64,000 nucleotides of DNA from Calvatia gigantea. Its lineage: Eukaryota > Basidiomycota > Agaricomycetes > Agaricales > Lycoperdaceae. The position numbers and the translations under genes are program-made. The first letter of the stretch is position 1. Each line of letters begins with the position of its first letter. The notes beneath the pieces are model-generated. The model was not told where the DNA came from. It was given only the letters and a program-made list of their open reading frames with translations, and did not search any database. Below are positions 7,851-18,882 of this stretch, in pieces. The stretch is from positions 372,001 to 436,000 of the forward strand of contig JACAAK010000001.1 of NCBI GenBank assembly GCA_025093985.1, in the 5' to 3' direction.

Positions 7851-8915
7851 CTAGACATTCACCAAGGTTAGTGTACAGTACCTGGCAGCCCAGAGGTTGG
7901 AAAGAACACATACCTGTGAATACGTTTGTTTTGTCAGAACAACCAAATTCGAGTCCATGACATCTGCCCACTTCCAGGACCTGCAATTGCCCCTCGAACA
8001 TGTGTAGGACACTTTGTCTTTACTATTCACACCAGACATACTGGTCTTCTTCACTGCTGGGATATCACATTCATACACAACAACATGCAGACTAGTTGAG
8101 CTGACAGCTGGTGACCTAGGGATATTTGCTTGTGAAGGGGGGCTTGCTGAGTTTTGTCTTGGTGCAACAGCTGAGACTGCTGGAGTTGGGGTCTGTGCTA
8201 GCCAGCTGAGATTTTTATAGAATGAGTTCATGCTAGAAGTGTTATGTGTGTTACCTTGCTTCACAACTGGGCCTGGATTGTCTCCACTCAGGGAGAGGTT
8301 CAATGCTATAGCCCAGGAGTATATGACAAGTCTCAATGACTTCTGTACAGACTTTGGATCACTCCCTTGAGTAGAAGTTTGCACTTGTCAGAGAAGTCTG
8401 AGTTAAGTGTCACTGCAGTCCCCAAGGTTGTTAACCTTGTAGCAGACAAGTGAAGACAAGGAAGCTTGTTACTAGAATAACCTAAGGTAATACAATGGTA
8501 CTACTTAGGGTTATATACTAGCTACAGATAAGAGATGAGAGAATTATGTAGTAAATGGATATGAGTCAATGGGAGACTACTATGGGTTAATTGGTAATAT
8601 AAGGAATCACAGGGATAGGTGAAATGAATAGAGAAGAGAGGATACAAGTCATAGGAAGACAGAGATGAGTAGATAGAAGTTTGATAATGAAGATGAAACA
8701 GGAACATGACTCAGAATGAGTTATAAGAAGTAAAGGTAGAAATACATGTGATAAATAAATAAAGAACAGACCAGAGTATACAGAAGAAAAGAATAGGAAA
8801 GTCTAAGGGAGAGAAAGTTAATACATTTAAGGAGGAGTGAGGTTAGTCCACAGTTGAGTTCATAACAAGAAGTCAGGAAAGTTATTTTGCTTAACTTGCC
8901 TTCTACTATGTCCAT
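7851..8915 (-). pseudogene. Unrecognised ORF split by a solo LTR
   Basis: If the H LTR (8240-8867) and one copy of its target duplication are ignored, a minus-strand frame runs from ATG 8915 (MDIVEGKLSKITFLTS) across the insertion into SMNSFYKNLSWLAQTP. It continues through a Pro/Ser/Ala-rich stretch to the stop at 7851, about 145 codons. The frame also extends upstream of the ATG. A CSRGNC motif is present, but no domain is recognisable. It could be a host gene fragment or part of an unknown transposon. The region right of it (to 9549) lies on the same strand. Confidence 0.35.
8240..8867 (-). repeat. Solo H LTR (gypsy D family)
   Basis: 628 bp, homologous over its whole length to the 625-bp LTRs of D1 but with many C/T and G/A differences. 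It is flanked by perfect 5-bp duplications agaag at 8235-8239 and 8868-8872, the sign of an insertion followed by LTR-LTR recombination. The predicted RNA start block (agaataacct on the plus strand) is retained. Confidence 0.9.
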
Positions 8916-9549
8916 TTTAAAGGTGGTGGTGGCTGTGTATTTACAGGTTGGAAGCCCCCACTGCCTCCACTCCCCCTGGTACTGTCTTATACTCTAGGGT
9001 GGACAGGCAGGACACATACCCAGACAATTATACTCCAATTATCCTGGACTACCCTATACATCTCCTTGCTTTACTCAAGTGATTGTTTGAGCATAGCCTC
9101 TTTCAAAACTGCATGTTCACATACTTGAGCCATTCTCCTCTCCATCTACAAAAACTAGTTCAGGGATGCAGTTACTTAAGGCCAAGAGCACAAAAATGCA
9201 TCTCACATCTCAGCTGCAGTTTGCTCACTCTCTTATTAAGGCCAATCTTTGTCACATCCTTCCACAAGAGCAATACCAAGCATTGAAGGACAGAGGTGTC
9301 AGGTACTTTGTCAAACCTTCCTATCCTCTCAATCACATATTCCCAGTCAGCTATGTTCTGTATATGCTGAGCAATAGTTGCATCTGTACCTGCATGCACA
9401 GGAGTTCAACAATGAAGTTTCAAGACATGAGGCAAGAGCATACCAATTCTGTTCTTATCCATTAGTGACCAAACCCACCTCAGTGAGCAAATTCAACTTA
9501 CTCATCTGTTCCTGTCTAAGTTCATAAACTGTAGGATTGAACATCTCAC
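8916..9549 (-). other. Gene-like minus-strand region with a possible intron, no identity
   Basis: A 75-codon open stretch (9399-9172) reads IAQHIQNIADWEYVIERIG and LLLWKDVTKIGLNKR. Upstream on the minus strand, a fungal-type 5' splice site GTAAGT (near 9500) and a 3' site TGCATGCAG directly before that stretch could bound an intron of about 110 nt. I recognise no domain. The region ends at the C 3' LTR; by the shared duplication ctcac it may continue at 5081-5295. It may be a broken host gene. Confidence 0.3.
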
Positions 9550-9910
9550 TGTAGAAACTGTATAAACTCAGTAACTCGTTATACGCATGAGAACTATATA
9601 TTAGTCACCTGTATAAACTGGTGATAGAATGAGCTTGGGTCTGGCTACAGAAGAAAGGATAACATACCTCAGTAACTTGTTATATGCACGAGAACTGAGG
9701 TATTCAGCTAATGAGACTATGGTACTTAAGCAATATCATAAGGCAGGGTCATACACAAAAACTTTGTGTATCTAAGAGTCACAGCACTATGTTAAGTGTC
9801 CATCTACGAAATAGGTGCCCACCATGCAAGTCTAACTGGCATGACAGTAGGTGCTCTGATGGCCAGTATGGCACTCTGGATATCTTGGAGTGGTTTGGCA
9901 ATTCAATACA
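9550..9910 (-). repeat. 3' LTR of copia C (copy C1)
   Basis: 361 bp, very close to the LTR at 4722-5080. It is preceded on the left by ctcac (9545-9549). On the right, reading the minus strand into it, comes the polypurine end GAAGGGGTG right after the pol stop. Confidence 0.88.
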
Positions 9911-12686
9911 CCCCTTCAAATTGTGGAGAGACCGAGCTTGGAGGCGAAATGCTTTACCTTGGGTGAGGGAAGTGCCTTGGTGAATATGTCAGCAACCATG
10001 TCTTCAGTTGGGCAGTAAATGAGGTGTAGTTTTCCTTCTTCGATGATCCATCAAATGAAGTGATATCGGATGTCGATGTGCTTGGTCCAAGCATAAAACT
10101 GGTGATCATGCACGAGTGCAATGGCAGACTGGTTATCAGAAAAGAGGGTTGTGGCACCAAGTTGGATGTTGAAGACTTGGGAAATGAGGGAACGAAGCCA
10201 TAGTGCTTCTTTCATAGCATGTATAGCTGCAACATATTCAGACTCTGTGGTGGACAGGATTATGAGTTCCTGTCATTTAGCACTCCATGAAACAGCACCA
10301 CCGTTTATTATGAACATGAAGCCAGAAGTAGCATGATGATCCTCAGCCATGTTACCATCAGTATTAGTATACCCTTGTAGCTCCTCGTTCGAGCCACTGT
10401 AAGTGAGCCATAAATCACGTATCCTCTTCAAATAACAGAAGACCCATTTAACGGCCTCCCAGTGAGCCTCCCCTGGGTTCTTGGAGAAACACGATAAGAC
10501 TTGGACGGCATATGCGATGTTGGGATGAGTGCCAAGGGCTGTATACATAAGTGTACCAATGGCTTCCTGATATGGGATGTATGCCATATGAGCAATGTTG
10601 GCTGTGGTTTTGGGAGTGTGGTCAGAGGTGAGGTGAATGGATGGTTCCATGGGGGAACTGGCAGGTTTTGCATCCTCAAGGCCAAAGTGGTGGAGGGATG
10701 CATCAATATATGACCATTGGGAGAGTAGTAACTTGCCTTCCTCCTGGATCCTCTTTACCTCAATGCCTAATAGCCAATGTAACTCCCCTAGATCTGTCAC
10801 CTCTACAAAATCTGCCACCCATTTCTTAACCCAATTGATCTGTGTGAGTTTGGTACCTGCAAGCATGCAGTTGTCAATGTGAACAGCAAGGATGATGAGG
10901 TCGGGTGTGATGTTGAGAATGAACACACATGGGTCACTATCAGATCATGTGAACCCAATGTTGTCAACCAGGATTTTGCATAGACATTGATACCAACATC
11001 ACCCTGACTGCTTCAAGCCATAGAAAGTCTTGTGAAGTTGGCAGACCTTACAAGGATGTTCTGGGTCTTTGAAACCAGGTGGTTGCCACATGTAGATTAC
11101 TTCATCATCAGTCAGCTTCCTATTTAGGTAAGCACCCTTGATATCAATTTGGTGAATCTCCATGTCCCGGACTGCAGAGATAGTGAAGATTGCTCAGATT
11201 GATGCAAGTTTTGCAACTGGTGCATAGGTATCGAAATAGTCAACACCTGGCACTTGGGAGAATCTCTGTGCAACAAGGCATGCCTTGTAGCAGACTGTGT
11301 TCCCTTGGGCATCTTTCTTGACTTTGTAAACCCACTTTGATCTGACAACGTTTGCTTTGGACAGCAAGTCTGTGAGTTCCCACATTCCCACTTGCATCAG
11401 TGTGGCATACTCCTCTTCCATCCCACTACACCACTGTGGCCAGTCTGGCCTCCTCATGGCCTCCTTCAAGGTTTTTGGCTCCATGGACTCTGCTTTATCC
11501 ATCCCCAATGAGAATGCCCAAACTTCCTCCCAATCTGCCTCTTCAACAAAGGTAACAGCGTGGCCTTCAAGGATGTCAAGAGCTTTCTGGCTAGGATTTT
11601 GGGTTCGACATGGGTGTTCTATGGGTGTATCATCATCATCATCTGTGTTGGTGGTGACAGGTTTTTGCTCAAGTGTAGGGTTGGTGGCAGTAGGTGTAGT
11701 GGTAGGCTCAAGGGTAGGTGCTGAATCCTTGGTACCTTCCAAGGTGAGCGTTGATTCATGTCAAATCTCGCTTGTTAACTGATCCTCCCCTTCGAGATTT
11801 GGGTTAGCAAATGTAATGTTCCACTCAATGCAAACAGCTCCAGTGTCTGGATACAAGATCTGCATGCCATTACTGTCATCATCGAAGCCCAACCATTTTC
11901 CTTCCTTTGTATGTGGATCCAACTTATCACCCCTTCCTTGGAAAACCCAACACACCTCGCCCCACTTGCGTAGGTCCTTCAGGTCCAGTCTCTGTTTGTA
12001 TACCACCTCAAAAGGAGTTTTCCCTGCAATCACCCTTGTACTAGTCCTATTCATCAACCATACAACATGCCGGGCACATTCCACCCATAATGATTTCAGA
12101 AGCCGTGCAACATGGTTGAGTGCTTGAACACACTCGAGGATAGTATGGTTTCAATGTTCTGCTATGCCATTGTACTGTGGAGTGTCATGGACAGTGAGTT
12201 TGACTTGAGTGCCTCGTGATTATAGATATTCATGAAAAACATTCTCTGTGTATTCACCTCTACGGTCTGAGTGTAGTGTCTTGATCCAGGCATAGAATTG
12301 TGTCTCACACCATGTCTCAAAGGTTTTATAGGCCTTTGGGACCTCTGACTTTGCTGTAAGGAACCCAATATGGGTCCACCTAGAGTAATTATCAGTAAAT
12401 GTAATGTAGTACTTCTTTCCTTTTTGAGTCTCGACTGTCACTGGTCCCCAGATGTCAGAGTGAATTTCAGCAGCAAATTCCTTTGCTCCCTCACTATGGC
12501 ACTCCTTTGCTACTCCTTTTTGCATTGATTTCACAAACATGTATGCCTCGCAGAAGAGTTTGGTACCCCCATCCACTTCTAGTCTCCATCCTGTCACCAT
12601 TCCATCCCTGACTAACTTCTTAGCTGCATCAGGCACAATGTGACCGAGATGGCAGTGTATCAAATCTAGTGTGAGTATCTCTCCAA
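9911..12686 (-). pseudogene. Copia C pol: integrase, RT, RNase H (copy C1)
   Basis: The minus frame carries GAG-pre-integrase/integrase pieces (KKYYITFTDNYSRWTH near 12400; NGIAEH near 12155), the post-integrase segment with AGKTPFEVVYK, a copia RT (SKWVYKVKKDAQGNTVCYKACLVAQRF in two halves near 11330-11280, and a GIEVKR/LSQWSYID segment), and RNase H ending in DIFTKALPSPK. All main pieces lie in one frame, interrupted by in-frame stops. Most are TGA at expected CGA codons (for example 11193, 11760 and 10273 vicinity). One is TAA where C3 has CAA. The RT catalytic box reads HIDN instead of (Y/H)VDD, with AAC at 10870-10872. The copy is dead. Confidence 0.85.
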
Positions 12687-12935
12687 CAGCATTGACTTAC
12701 AGTTTGTCCTCGGCCTCTCTTAGAATCCTATACAGGCCCTTTCTACTTTGTGGAATTTCTGCAATGCAGGTTCCACTTGGATCATGGATAACATACTTCC
12801 ATTTGCGAAGGTCATTGTAAATCCTGCCTCATCGAGGCGGCCAATTGACACAAGTGTATAGCCAGCCTCTGGGGAGTATAAGACTTTCTTTAGCTGTAAT
12901 TTTGAGGTTGTCCCTCTATTCAGTATGTCAAGGAT
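12687..12935 (-). repeat. Direct repeat, left copy (copia C segment)
   Basis: 249 bp of C GAG-pre-integrase sequence, duplicated at 13436-13684. The copies differ by a compensating 1-nt insertion and deletion. The repeats flank a 500-bp piece of gypsy sequence. Confidence 0.9.
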
Positions 12936-13435
12936 TATTTCTGCTCTGTCTTGGAGTTGCACGACCGATGCTTCGATTGTCTCTTTGTGTCCTTCAATTT
13001 CCATGTGTATAGTTGCCTTTTCCGTGACCTTTCCTCCTTGGTTTGCCGTGCCGTCCGCGTTAAGTACCATGATTTCCTGTCCTAATTTCTCTGTGGGGAT
13101 TTTTTCTTCGTCTACCAGTCTTTTGCTGATGCTACTAGTGGTGCATCCCGAGTCGACTATGGTGTTTACTGTTATTCTTTTTGTCGGGGTTTGGATTTTT
13201 CCTTTTAGGTTTAGTTCGCGCTTTCGTTTCTGAGGAATCATGTAATATTCTTCTGATATCCTAGATATAAGTTTCTTGACTCTCGAGGTAGCGCCTACTT
13301 GGAGTCTCCGGAAAAATCCTGGTGTTCCTCTGGCTTTGCTTCGTCCATTGCTCGGATCTGTACTTTCTTTGGTGCAGTGCATGCTTTAGCTATGTGTCCG
13401 ATTTTGCCGCAGTTGTAGCATGTTAACCCTTTGGG
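12936..13435 (-). pseudogene. Gypsy J/K-type gag zinc knuckle and protease scrap inside copia C
   Basis: The minus strand reads a CCHC knuckle (CYNCGKIGHIAKAC near 13430-13390), a basic linker, and a retropepsin motif TIVDSGCTTSSISK (near 13165-13125), matching the same region of K (about 59860-60330). CpGs are better preserved here. It runs in frame into the left copy of the C repeat and makes a chimeric 220-codon frame (13382-12720), gypsy protease joined to copia pre-integrase. Expression is doubtful. The source is a relative of G, J or K. Confidence 0.82.
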
Positions 13436-13684
13436 CAGCATTGACTTACAGTTTGTCCTCGGCCTCTCTTAGAATCCTATACAGGCCCTTTCTACTTTGT
13501 GGAATTTCTGAATGCAGGTTCCACTTGGATCATGGATAACATACTTCCCATTTGCGAAGGTCATTGTAAATCCTGCCTCATCGAGGCGGCCAATTGACAC
13601 AAGTGTATAGCCAGCCTCTGGGGAGTATAAGACTTTCTTTAGCTGTAATTTTGAGGTTGTCCCTCTATTCAGTATGTCAAGGAT
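13436..13684 (-). repeat. Direct repeat, right copy (copia C segment)
   Basis: Partner of 12687-12935. It is contiguous on the right with normal C protease sequence, so this copy is probably the original and the left one arose with the gypsy scrap. Confidence 0.88.
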
Positions 13685-13844
13685 AACATCTCCCTTGCCA
13701 ATAGCACTGAAATTCTGTTTATTTGCAGCATGGAGAGGTTGTGAGGGGGTGCTCTCAAATGTAGTGAAGGCCTTGCGATATGGGGAAATGTGTTGTGATG
13801 TCCCTGAATCAAAAATCTCAATCTGCATTGTGGTAAGTGGTTCC
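13469..13844 (-). pseudogene. Copia C protease and start of GAG-pre-integrase (copy C1)
   Basis: The minus frame reads IFDSGTSQHISPY, the aspartic protease motif of copia elements, then LVSIGRLDEAGFTMTFANG of the pre-integrase region, and ends at a stop near 13469. At the right it is cut by the B insertion at 13845. C gag continues beyond B at 19154. Confidence 0.82.
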
Positions 13845-14115
13845 TGTTGGAATATAGGTAGACTTCCATTATCTTTTTCTTACAGTAGATAATCACTTCG
13901 CCATCATGTGACATCACACTCATTCGCTGGCCTCATACCTTGCACACCCTCAGTCTCGTTCCACGTCGACTGAGGGTAAGCAAACCATTGTTCTCCATTG
14001 TACACACTAGCTAACTCATTCCGTAGTCTATCCTAGGTAATTACACAATCTAATATAGTCTCGTTCCACGTCAACTGAGGTCTATCCTAGCCCTGCGTGT
14101 CATATCTTTCCTTTA
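13845..14115 (+). repeat. 5' LTR of copia B
   Basis: 271 bp, TGTTGGAATATAGG...TTTCCTTTA. It is nearly identical to 18883-19153 and 3190-3460; the visible differences are single C/T or G/A changes. Confidence 0.93.
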
Positions 14116-14130
14116 GGTTATGGGCCCCGG
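14116..14130 (+). promoter_or_regulatory. Primer-binding site of copia B
   Basis: GGTTATGGGCCCCGG directly after the 5' LTR. Its complement contains CCCAUAACC, the anticodon loop of initiator tRNA-Met, so priming by a tRNA-iMet fragment is inferred, as in Drosophila copia. Confidence 0.72.
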
Positions 14131-14292
14131 TGTCATGACCTATTGAACCCGTTCACTCGTTTATCAAACCGCCGCTCATTCGTTTATACCCTCCGACGTT
14201 ATCCTATCAACATCCTATTCTTTTCCCGCCATTTTCGTTACCCCTGCTATACTAGTACCTTCGAGCCGAGCAACCTCTCTTAGACCCATGTT

Positions 14293-17200
14293 ATGTCCCA
14301 AGCTAGCCAGGCATCCAAGGTAGACTCTGATGGTTGCCAAGGATCCGCCGGTGGTAGACTTTCGTCGCCATTCGGACAATCTGAATCCGCAGACTTAGGT
14401 CGCCATTCGGACAATCTGAATCTGCAGACTTAGGTCGTGAGAGTCAGACCGGACAGTCCAATACCAGGACTATGTTGGCGGCTTCGGCAGGCATTTCGGT
14501 CAAGCACGAGGAGCCGAGCACACCACCTAGGGGGAAGGCACCGTCGAAACCCAACAAAGTCCATTGGACTCTTAATGTAGCTCACATCGAGCCTAGTCAT
14601 TATCAATACATGATGAACCTCCCCATTAAACTTAATGTGTCGAACTATAAGATATGGGTCCAGCAGATGCGGACTCAATTCTGAATCTTTGACGTTTACG
14701 ACTACTGTACCGGTTCTGTTCAGGGTGACACCAACAATGCAGAACATGGTGAGAGATGGGCTCGCACAAACGCTATTGTCTGCGCCATACTCTCAGCCAA
14801 CATGGTGGAGGATATCCAGATACAATTGGGTTATCACGAAATCGCTGCCGATATGTGGGGGGAAGCTCAATCTATATTCGCAGGACAGTCTATGATGGAT
14901 TGGACTCTGCTCCTGAGCACCCTTATCACAATGAAATATGTCAATGGCGAGGATGTTATCACACACATCACTACGATGAAGACACTACGTCGAGACATTG
15001 CGGCTATTAAACGCAACATCGGAGACGATTTTTTCGCCTGTATCCTGCGCCTATCTATGCCACCCAACTGGAGCTACGTATTCGCTGGCCTACCTGAAAA
15101 CTACACAGCCACTGAAATCGAACGTCGTATTTGCGAAAAGGATGGTGTTCGAAAGAATCACCAGGCTACTGCCGCTCTCGCATACTGCTCTATGGCCAGG
15201 AACAACAACAACAATAATCGGCGAAATCAGACTCAGCAACCTGGTCAACCCTTCTGTATGAACTGCAAGATTTCGGGTCATGACTGGAAGGACTGTTGGT
15301 CGAAAGGGGGTGGGGCTGAAGGTCAAGGACCTTGCCAGAGGAAGAAGAAGAATAAGGGGAAACAAGGAGAGAACTCATGTCACAGAGCTAATCAAGCTCA
15401 AGCTGATGAAACTATGGACGACAATCGATCTACGGCTAGTGGGGGGAACTCTCTTGCTGGGGACTCAGCCTATATGGCTACCACCAGCTCACAGCCGAAA
15501 TTGGACACTTGGATTCTCGACAGCGGTGCGATGGCACACATATGTAACCAACAATTGGCATTCACAACATTCACACCTCGCAATGATATTATTGGAGGTA
15601 TCAATGCCGACGGCCCTCAGCTACATTCCACAGGTGTGGGGAACATTGAGCTCCTCGTCACCGTGAAAGGCCGCCCTGCTCGCATCGTCACTCTCCTCGA
15701 TGTCAAATACTGTCCCAATGCTCGCGACAACCTCATTTCTGAGAGCCGAATGGATCGAAAAGGCCTTGAAATTCGAAAGAAGGGGGGATTGGTCCAAATT
15801 AACAAGAAGGCCGAAATCATTATGGAAGGACATCTCCAACGAAATGGCCTCTACCACCTCACCTGCTCTTATCCCCTCGAGACTTCACCTCTATCTTCAC
15901 TAGCCTTCGCTGCTATCTCCTCTGACATATCGTCACTGGATCTCTGGCATCGCCGACTTGGGCACCTCAATGAGGAATACCTCTGACACCTAGCTAAGCA
16001 TCAGATGGTCTCCGGGCTTGATCTCAAGACCTCGGATCAACTCAATGCATGTGCAGGGTGTGCCCTTGGCAAGCATCCACAAGCTCCCTTCCCTCAGCAA
16101 GCTTCGCGATGAGCGAAACGACCCCTTGAGCGCCTTCATGCTGATCTCCAAGGCCCTTTCTCCACTTCTATTGAAGGGTACCACCATGTCCTCATTGTCA
16201 TTGACGACTTTTTGAGGATGGGCTGGAAGATCTTTCTTAAGCAGAAGAGCGATGCTCGACAACACCTCCGAGACCTCATCACCTCTCTCGAGAACCGAAT
16301 TGGCAACAAAGTGGTCTATTTTCGATCAGACCGCGGTGGCGAATTTACAGGACATGCACTCAAGTCATACTTCAAGGACAAGGGTATCACCCATGAGATG
16401 TCAGCTCCACACACTCCTCAACAAAACGGTGTAGCCAAACGATTCAATCGTACTACTCATGAGCATGCCCTCGCCATGTTGAAGGAGGCTGGTATAGCTG
16501 ATGGCTTTTGGCCTGAAGCTCACCAGTATGCTAGCGACGCTCATAATCGCAGTCCAACCAAGACACTCAACCACATCACTCCTTACCAGGCATTCTTCAA
16601 TGAGAAGCCCAGTGTCTCCGCCTTCCGAATTTTCGGATCACGCTGCCATGTTCACACACCACATGAACTTCGATGAGGAAAGCTTGATGCCCACTCTATT
16701 GAAGGGGTATTCTGTGGCTTCGATCCTGCCTCCACTTCGTGGAAGATATGGATCCCTTTGAAGAGGTCATTTCAGGTATCTCAGGACGTCATCATCTATG
16801 AGACAGTGAACCACCCAGGTATTGATACATCTATGCCTCCTGTCACGAGTGAGGGGGTGAACATCGACGATCCCACTCATTCTCGGAGTCATCCTAACTC
16901 CATCCCTATACCTGAGGAGACTGGTTCGCCTCTCCCTCATTCATCTCCTATACCTTCCAATCCTCCATTCACCACTCCTCCATCCATTCCTAATCCTCAC
17001 CCAGCTCCTTCGACTGCTAATCCCAATCCTATTCCTTCCTCCATTCCTAATCCATCTGAGCCTCGACGAACTACCCGAATCTCTTGACCATCATGGATCA
17101 AACAAGCCAACAAGGAACAAGCAGTTAAGGAATTCGAAGCCAAGAAACAGCGTCAGAAAATACGTGAAGCTCAAGCTAATCATCTCAACAATCCAACCTC

Positions 17201-18875
17201 CAAATACCAACTACCTCCTACAATTCCTGAGCACGAAGCTGTCAAGCACACTCCTGAAGGTGACCTCGCTCACATTGCCTACCTAGCTGCCTATGGCCCA
17301 GTCGTCCCTCAGAGCTTCAAGGAGGCTATCACTGGACCTGATGCCGACAACTGGTGGAAAGCTATGAGGGAAGAGATATCTCTTCACTCTACTCGAGGAA
17401 CCTGGAGAGCTAAGAAGATGCCGAAGGAGAGGACTGCTGTTGGTTGTTGATGGACCTACGCAATCAAGTTCGGACCTGAAGGAGAAGTACTCCGATACAA
17501 GGCTCGTCTCGTCGCCCAAGGTTTCAATCAGATCCCTGGTCTCGAATATGATGATACCTTCTCTCCTACCACTCGTCTGGAGTCAATCAAGCTCATCCTT
17601 CACCTATCCGCTACCCTTGGTTGGGAATGTACTCAAGATGATGTCACTGGTGCTTTCTTACACAGCAACCTCGACTGTATCATCTACATGAAGCAACCAC
17701 CTGGCTTTGAAGATGGTACCAACAGGGCGCTACTACTCATCCGAAGTCTGTATGGACTCAAACAAGCTGCCCGTCTCTGGTACAAGTACATGGTTGAGTG
17801 TCTTACATCTATCCACTTCAAACAGCTCCACACCGATAATGCGGTATTCTATCGCAAGCTGGAGTCTGGTACTACCATCATCGCCATCCATGTCGACAAC
17901 ATGTTCAGTACTTCATGCTCACAGGATAAACTCAAGCATGTTCACTTCCAACTTCACAAGCTCTTCGACATGAAGGAGGAGGATCCGAATTGGCTCATGG
18001 GATTTCTTCTCATTGAGGACCGTCTAGCTCGAACCATTTCCATCTCTCATCGCCAGTACATTGATACCACTCTCAAGCAATTTCATATGCAGAACTGCCA
18101 TCCTACATTACTCCCACTCGATCCTGGCTGTAAACTCTCTAAGGCTGATGGACCTCAGACCAAGGAAGAGAAACAGCAAATGGCCAAGGCTCCCTATCGT
18201 GAACTTGTAGGAGCTCTCACCTGGATATCGCTCATCTCTCGCCCAGACATCGGATTCGCTGCTCACTTCCTTGCTCAATTCAACTCCAACCCTGGACCAA
18301 AGCACTGGAAGGCTGCCCAGCATATACTCCAATACCTCGCTGGTACTCGTGATATCGTCCAAGTCTTGGGAGGAAAATCCAAGGATAATCGTCACCTGAC
18401 CCTTACTGGCTATTCTGATGCATCTGGAGCTGAGGACCCTGATGATTGTCGAGCTGTCACTGGTTGTGTCTTTCAGATGGGTGATAAATCTATTATCACT
18501 GTCAGTAAGAAACAGCCTACAGTTGGGGACTCATCAACTGAGAGGGAATACATGGCTGGAGCTTACACTGTCAAGTATGGATTATGGTTGGTTCAACTTC
18601 TAGCTGAACTGGAGATGCCCGTTTCACTTCCCATCACTGTCTATATAGATTGCACCAGCAGTATCGATCTCACCAAGGACTCTCGTTTTCATGGAAGGAC
18701 CAAGCACATAGACATCAAACATCATTTTATTCATGAATGTGTTTCTGATGGGACCTTTACTATCTGTTATTTATCTACCAAGGAAATAACTGCTGATATT
18801 CTCACTAAGGCTCTTAAGGAGCCAGACTTCATTCATTTATGTTCTAAACTAGGTCTCCACATACCTTCAGTCTAA
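14293..18875 (+). pseudogene. Copia B gag-pol polyprotein
   Basis: The likely original start is ATG 14293 (MSQASQASKVDSDG). A 35-bp tandem duplication at 14366-14435 throws that leader out of frame. From about 14436 a single frame runs to TAA at 18873. In order: Gag with a CCHC knuckle CMNCKISGHDWKDC (15255-15296); protease LDSGAMAHI (about 15520); pre-integrase LWHRRLGHL (about 15940); integrase core with VIDDF (about 16205), RSDRGGEF and NGVAKR; RT with KARLVAQGFNQ and HVDN; RNase H ending ADILTKAL. Six in-frame stops are all TGA (14682, 15984, 16110, 16674, 17085, 17448). The integrase catalytic Glu is Lys (AAA 16437-16439) and the RT Asp pair is DN (AAC 17898-17900). There are no frameshifts after the leader. 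Confidence 0.9.
14366..14435 (+). repeat. 35-bp tandem duplication in B gag leader
   Basis: Two adjacent copies beginning cgccattcggacaatc (14366-14400, 14401-14435). They differ by one C to T in a CpG. Since 35 is not a multiple of three, the leader ATG at 14293 loses the gag frame. Confidence 0.9.
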
Positions 18876-18882
18876 GGGGGTG

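Noticed and set aside
8522..8867. Small minus-strand open frames in 8522-8707 and 8721-8867
   Set aside because: They lie inside the solo H LTR and are low-complexity chance frames.
14867..15378. Minus-strand open frames opposite B gag
   Set aside because: They mirror the plus-strand gag frame and carry no independent motif.
14472..18875. Reassigned genetic code (TGA as a sense codon), because all B stops are TGA
   Set aside because: The stops fall where Arg (CGA) is expected, copies show CAA at the same codons, normal frames in the window also end in TGA, and CpG loss explains the pattern.
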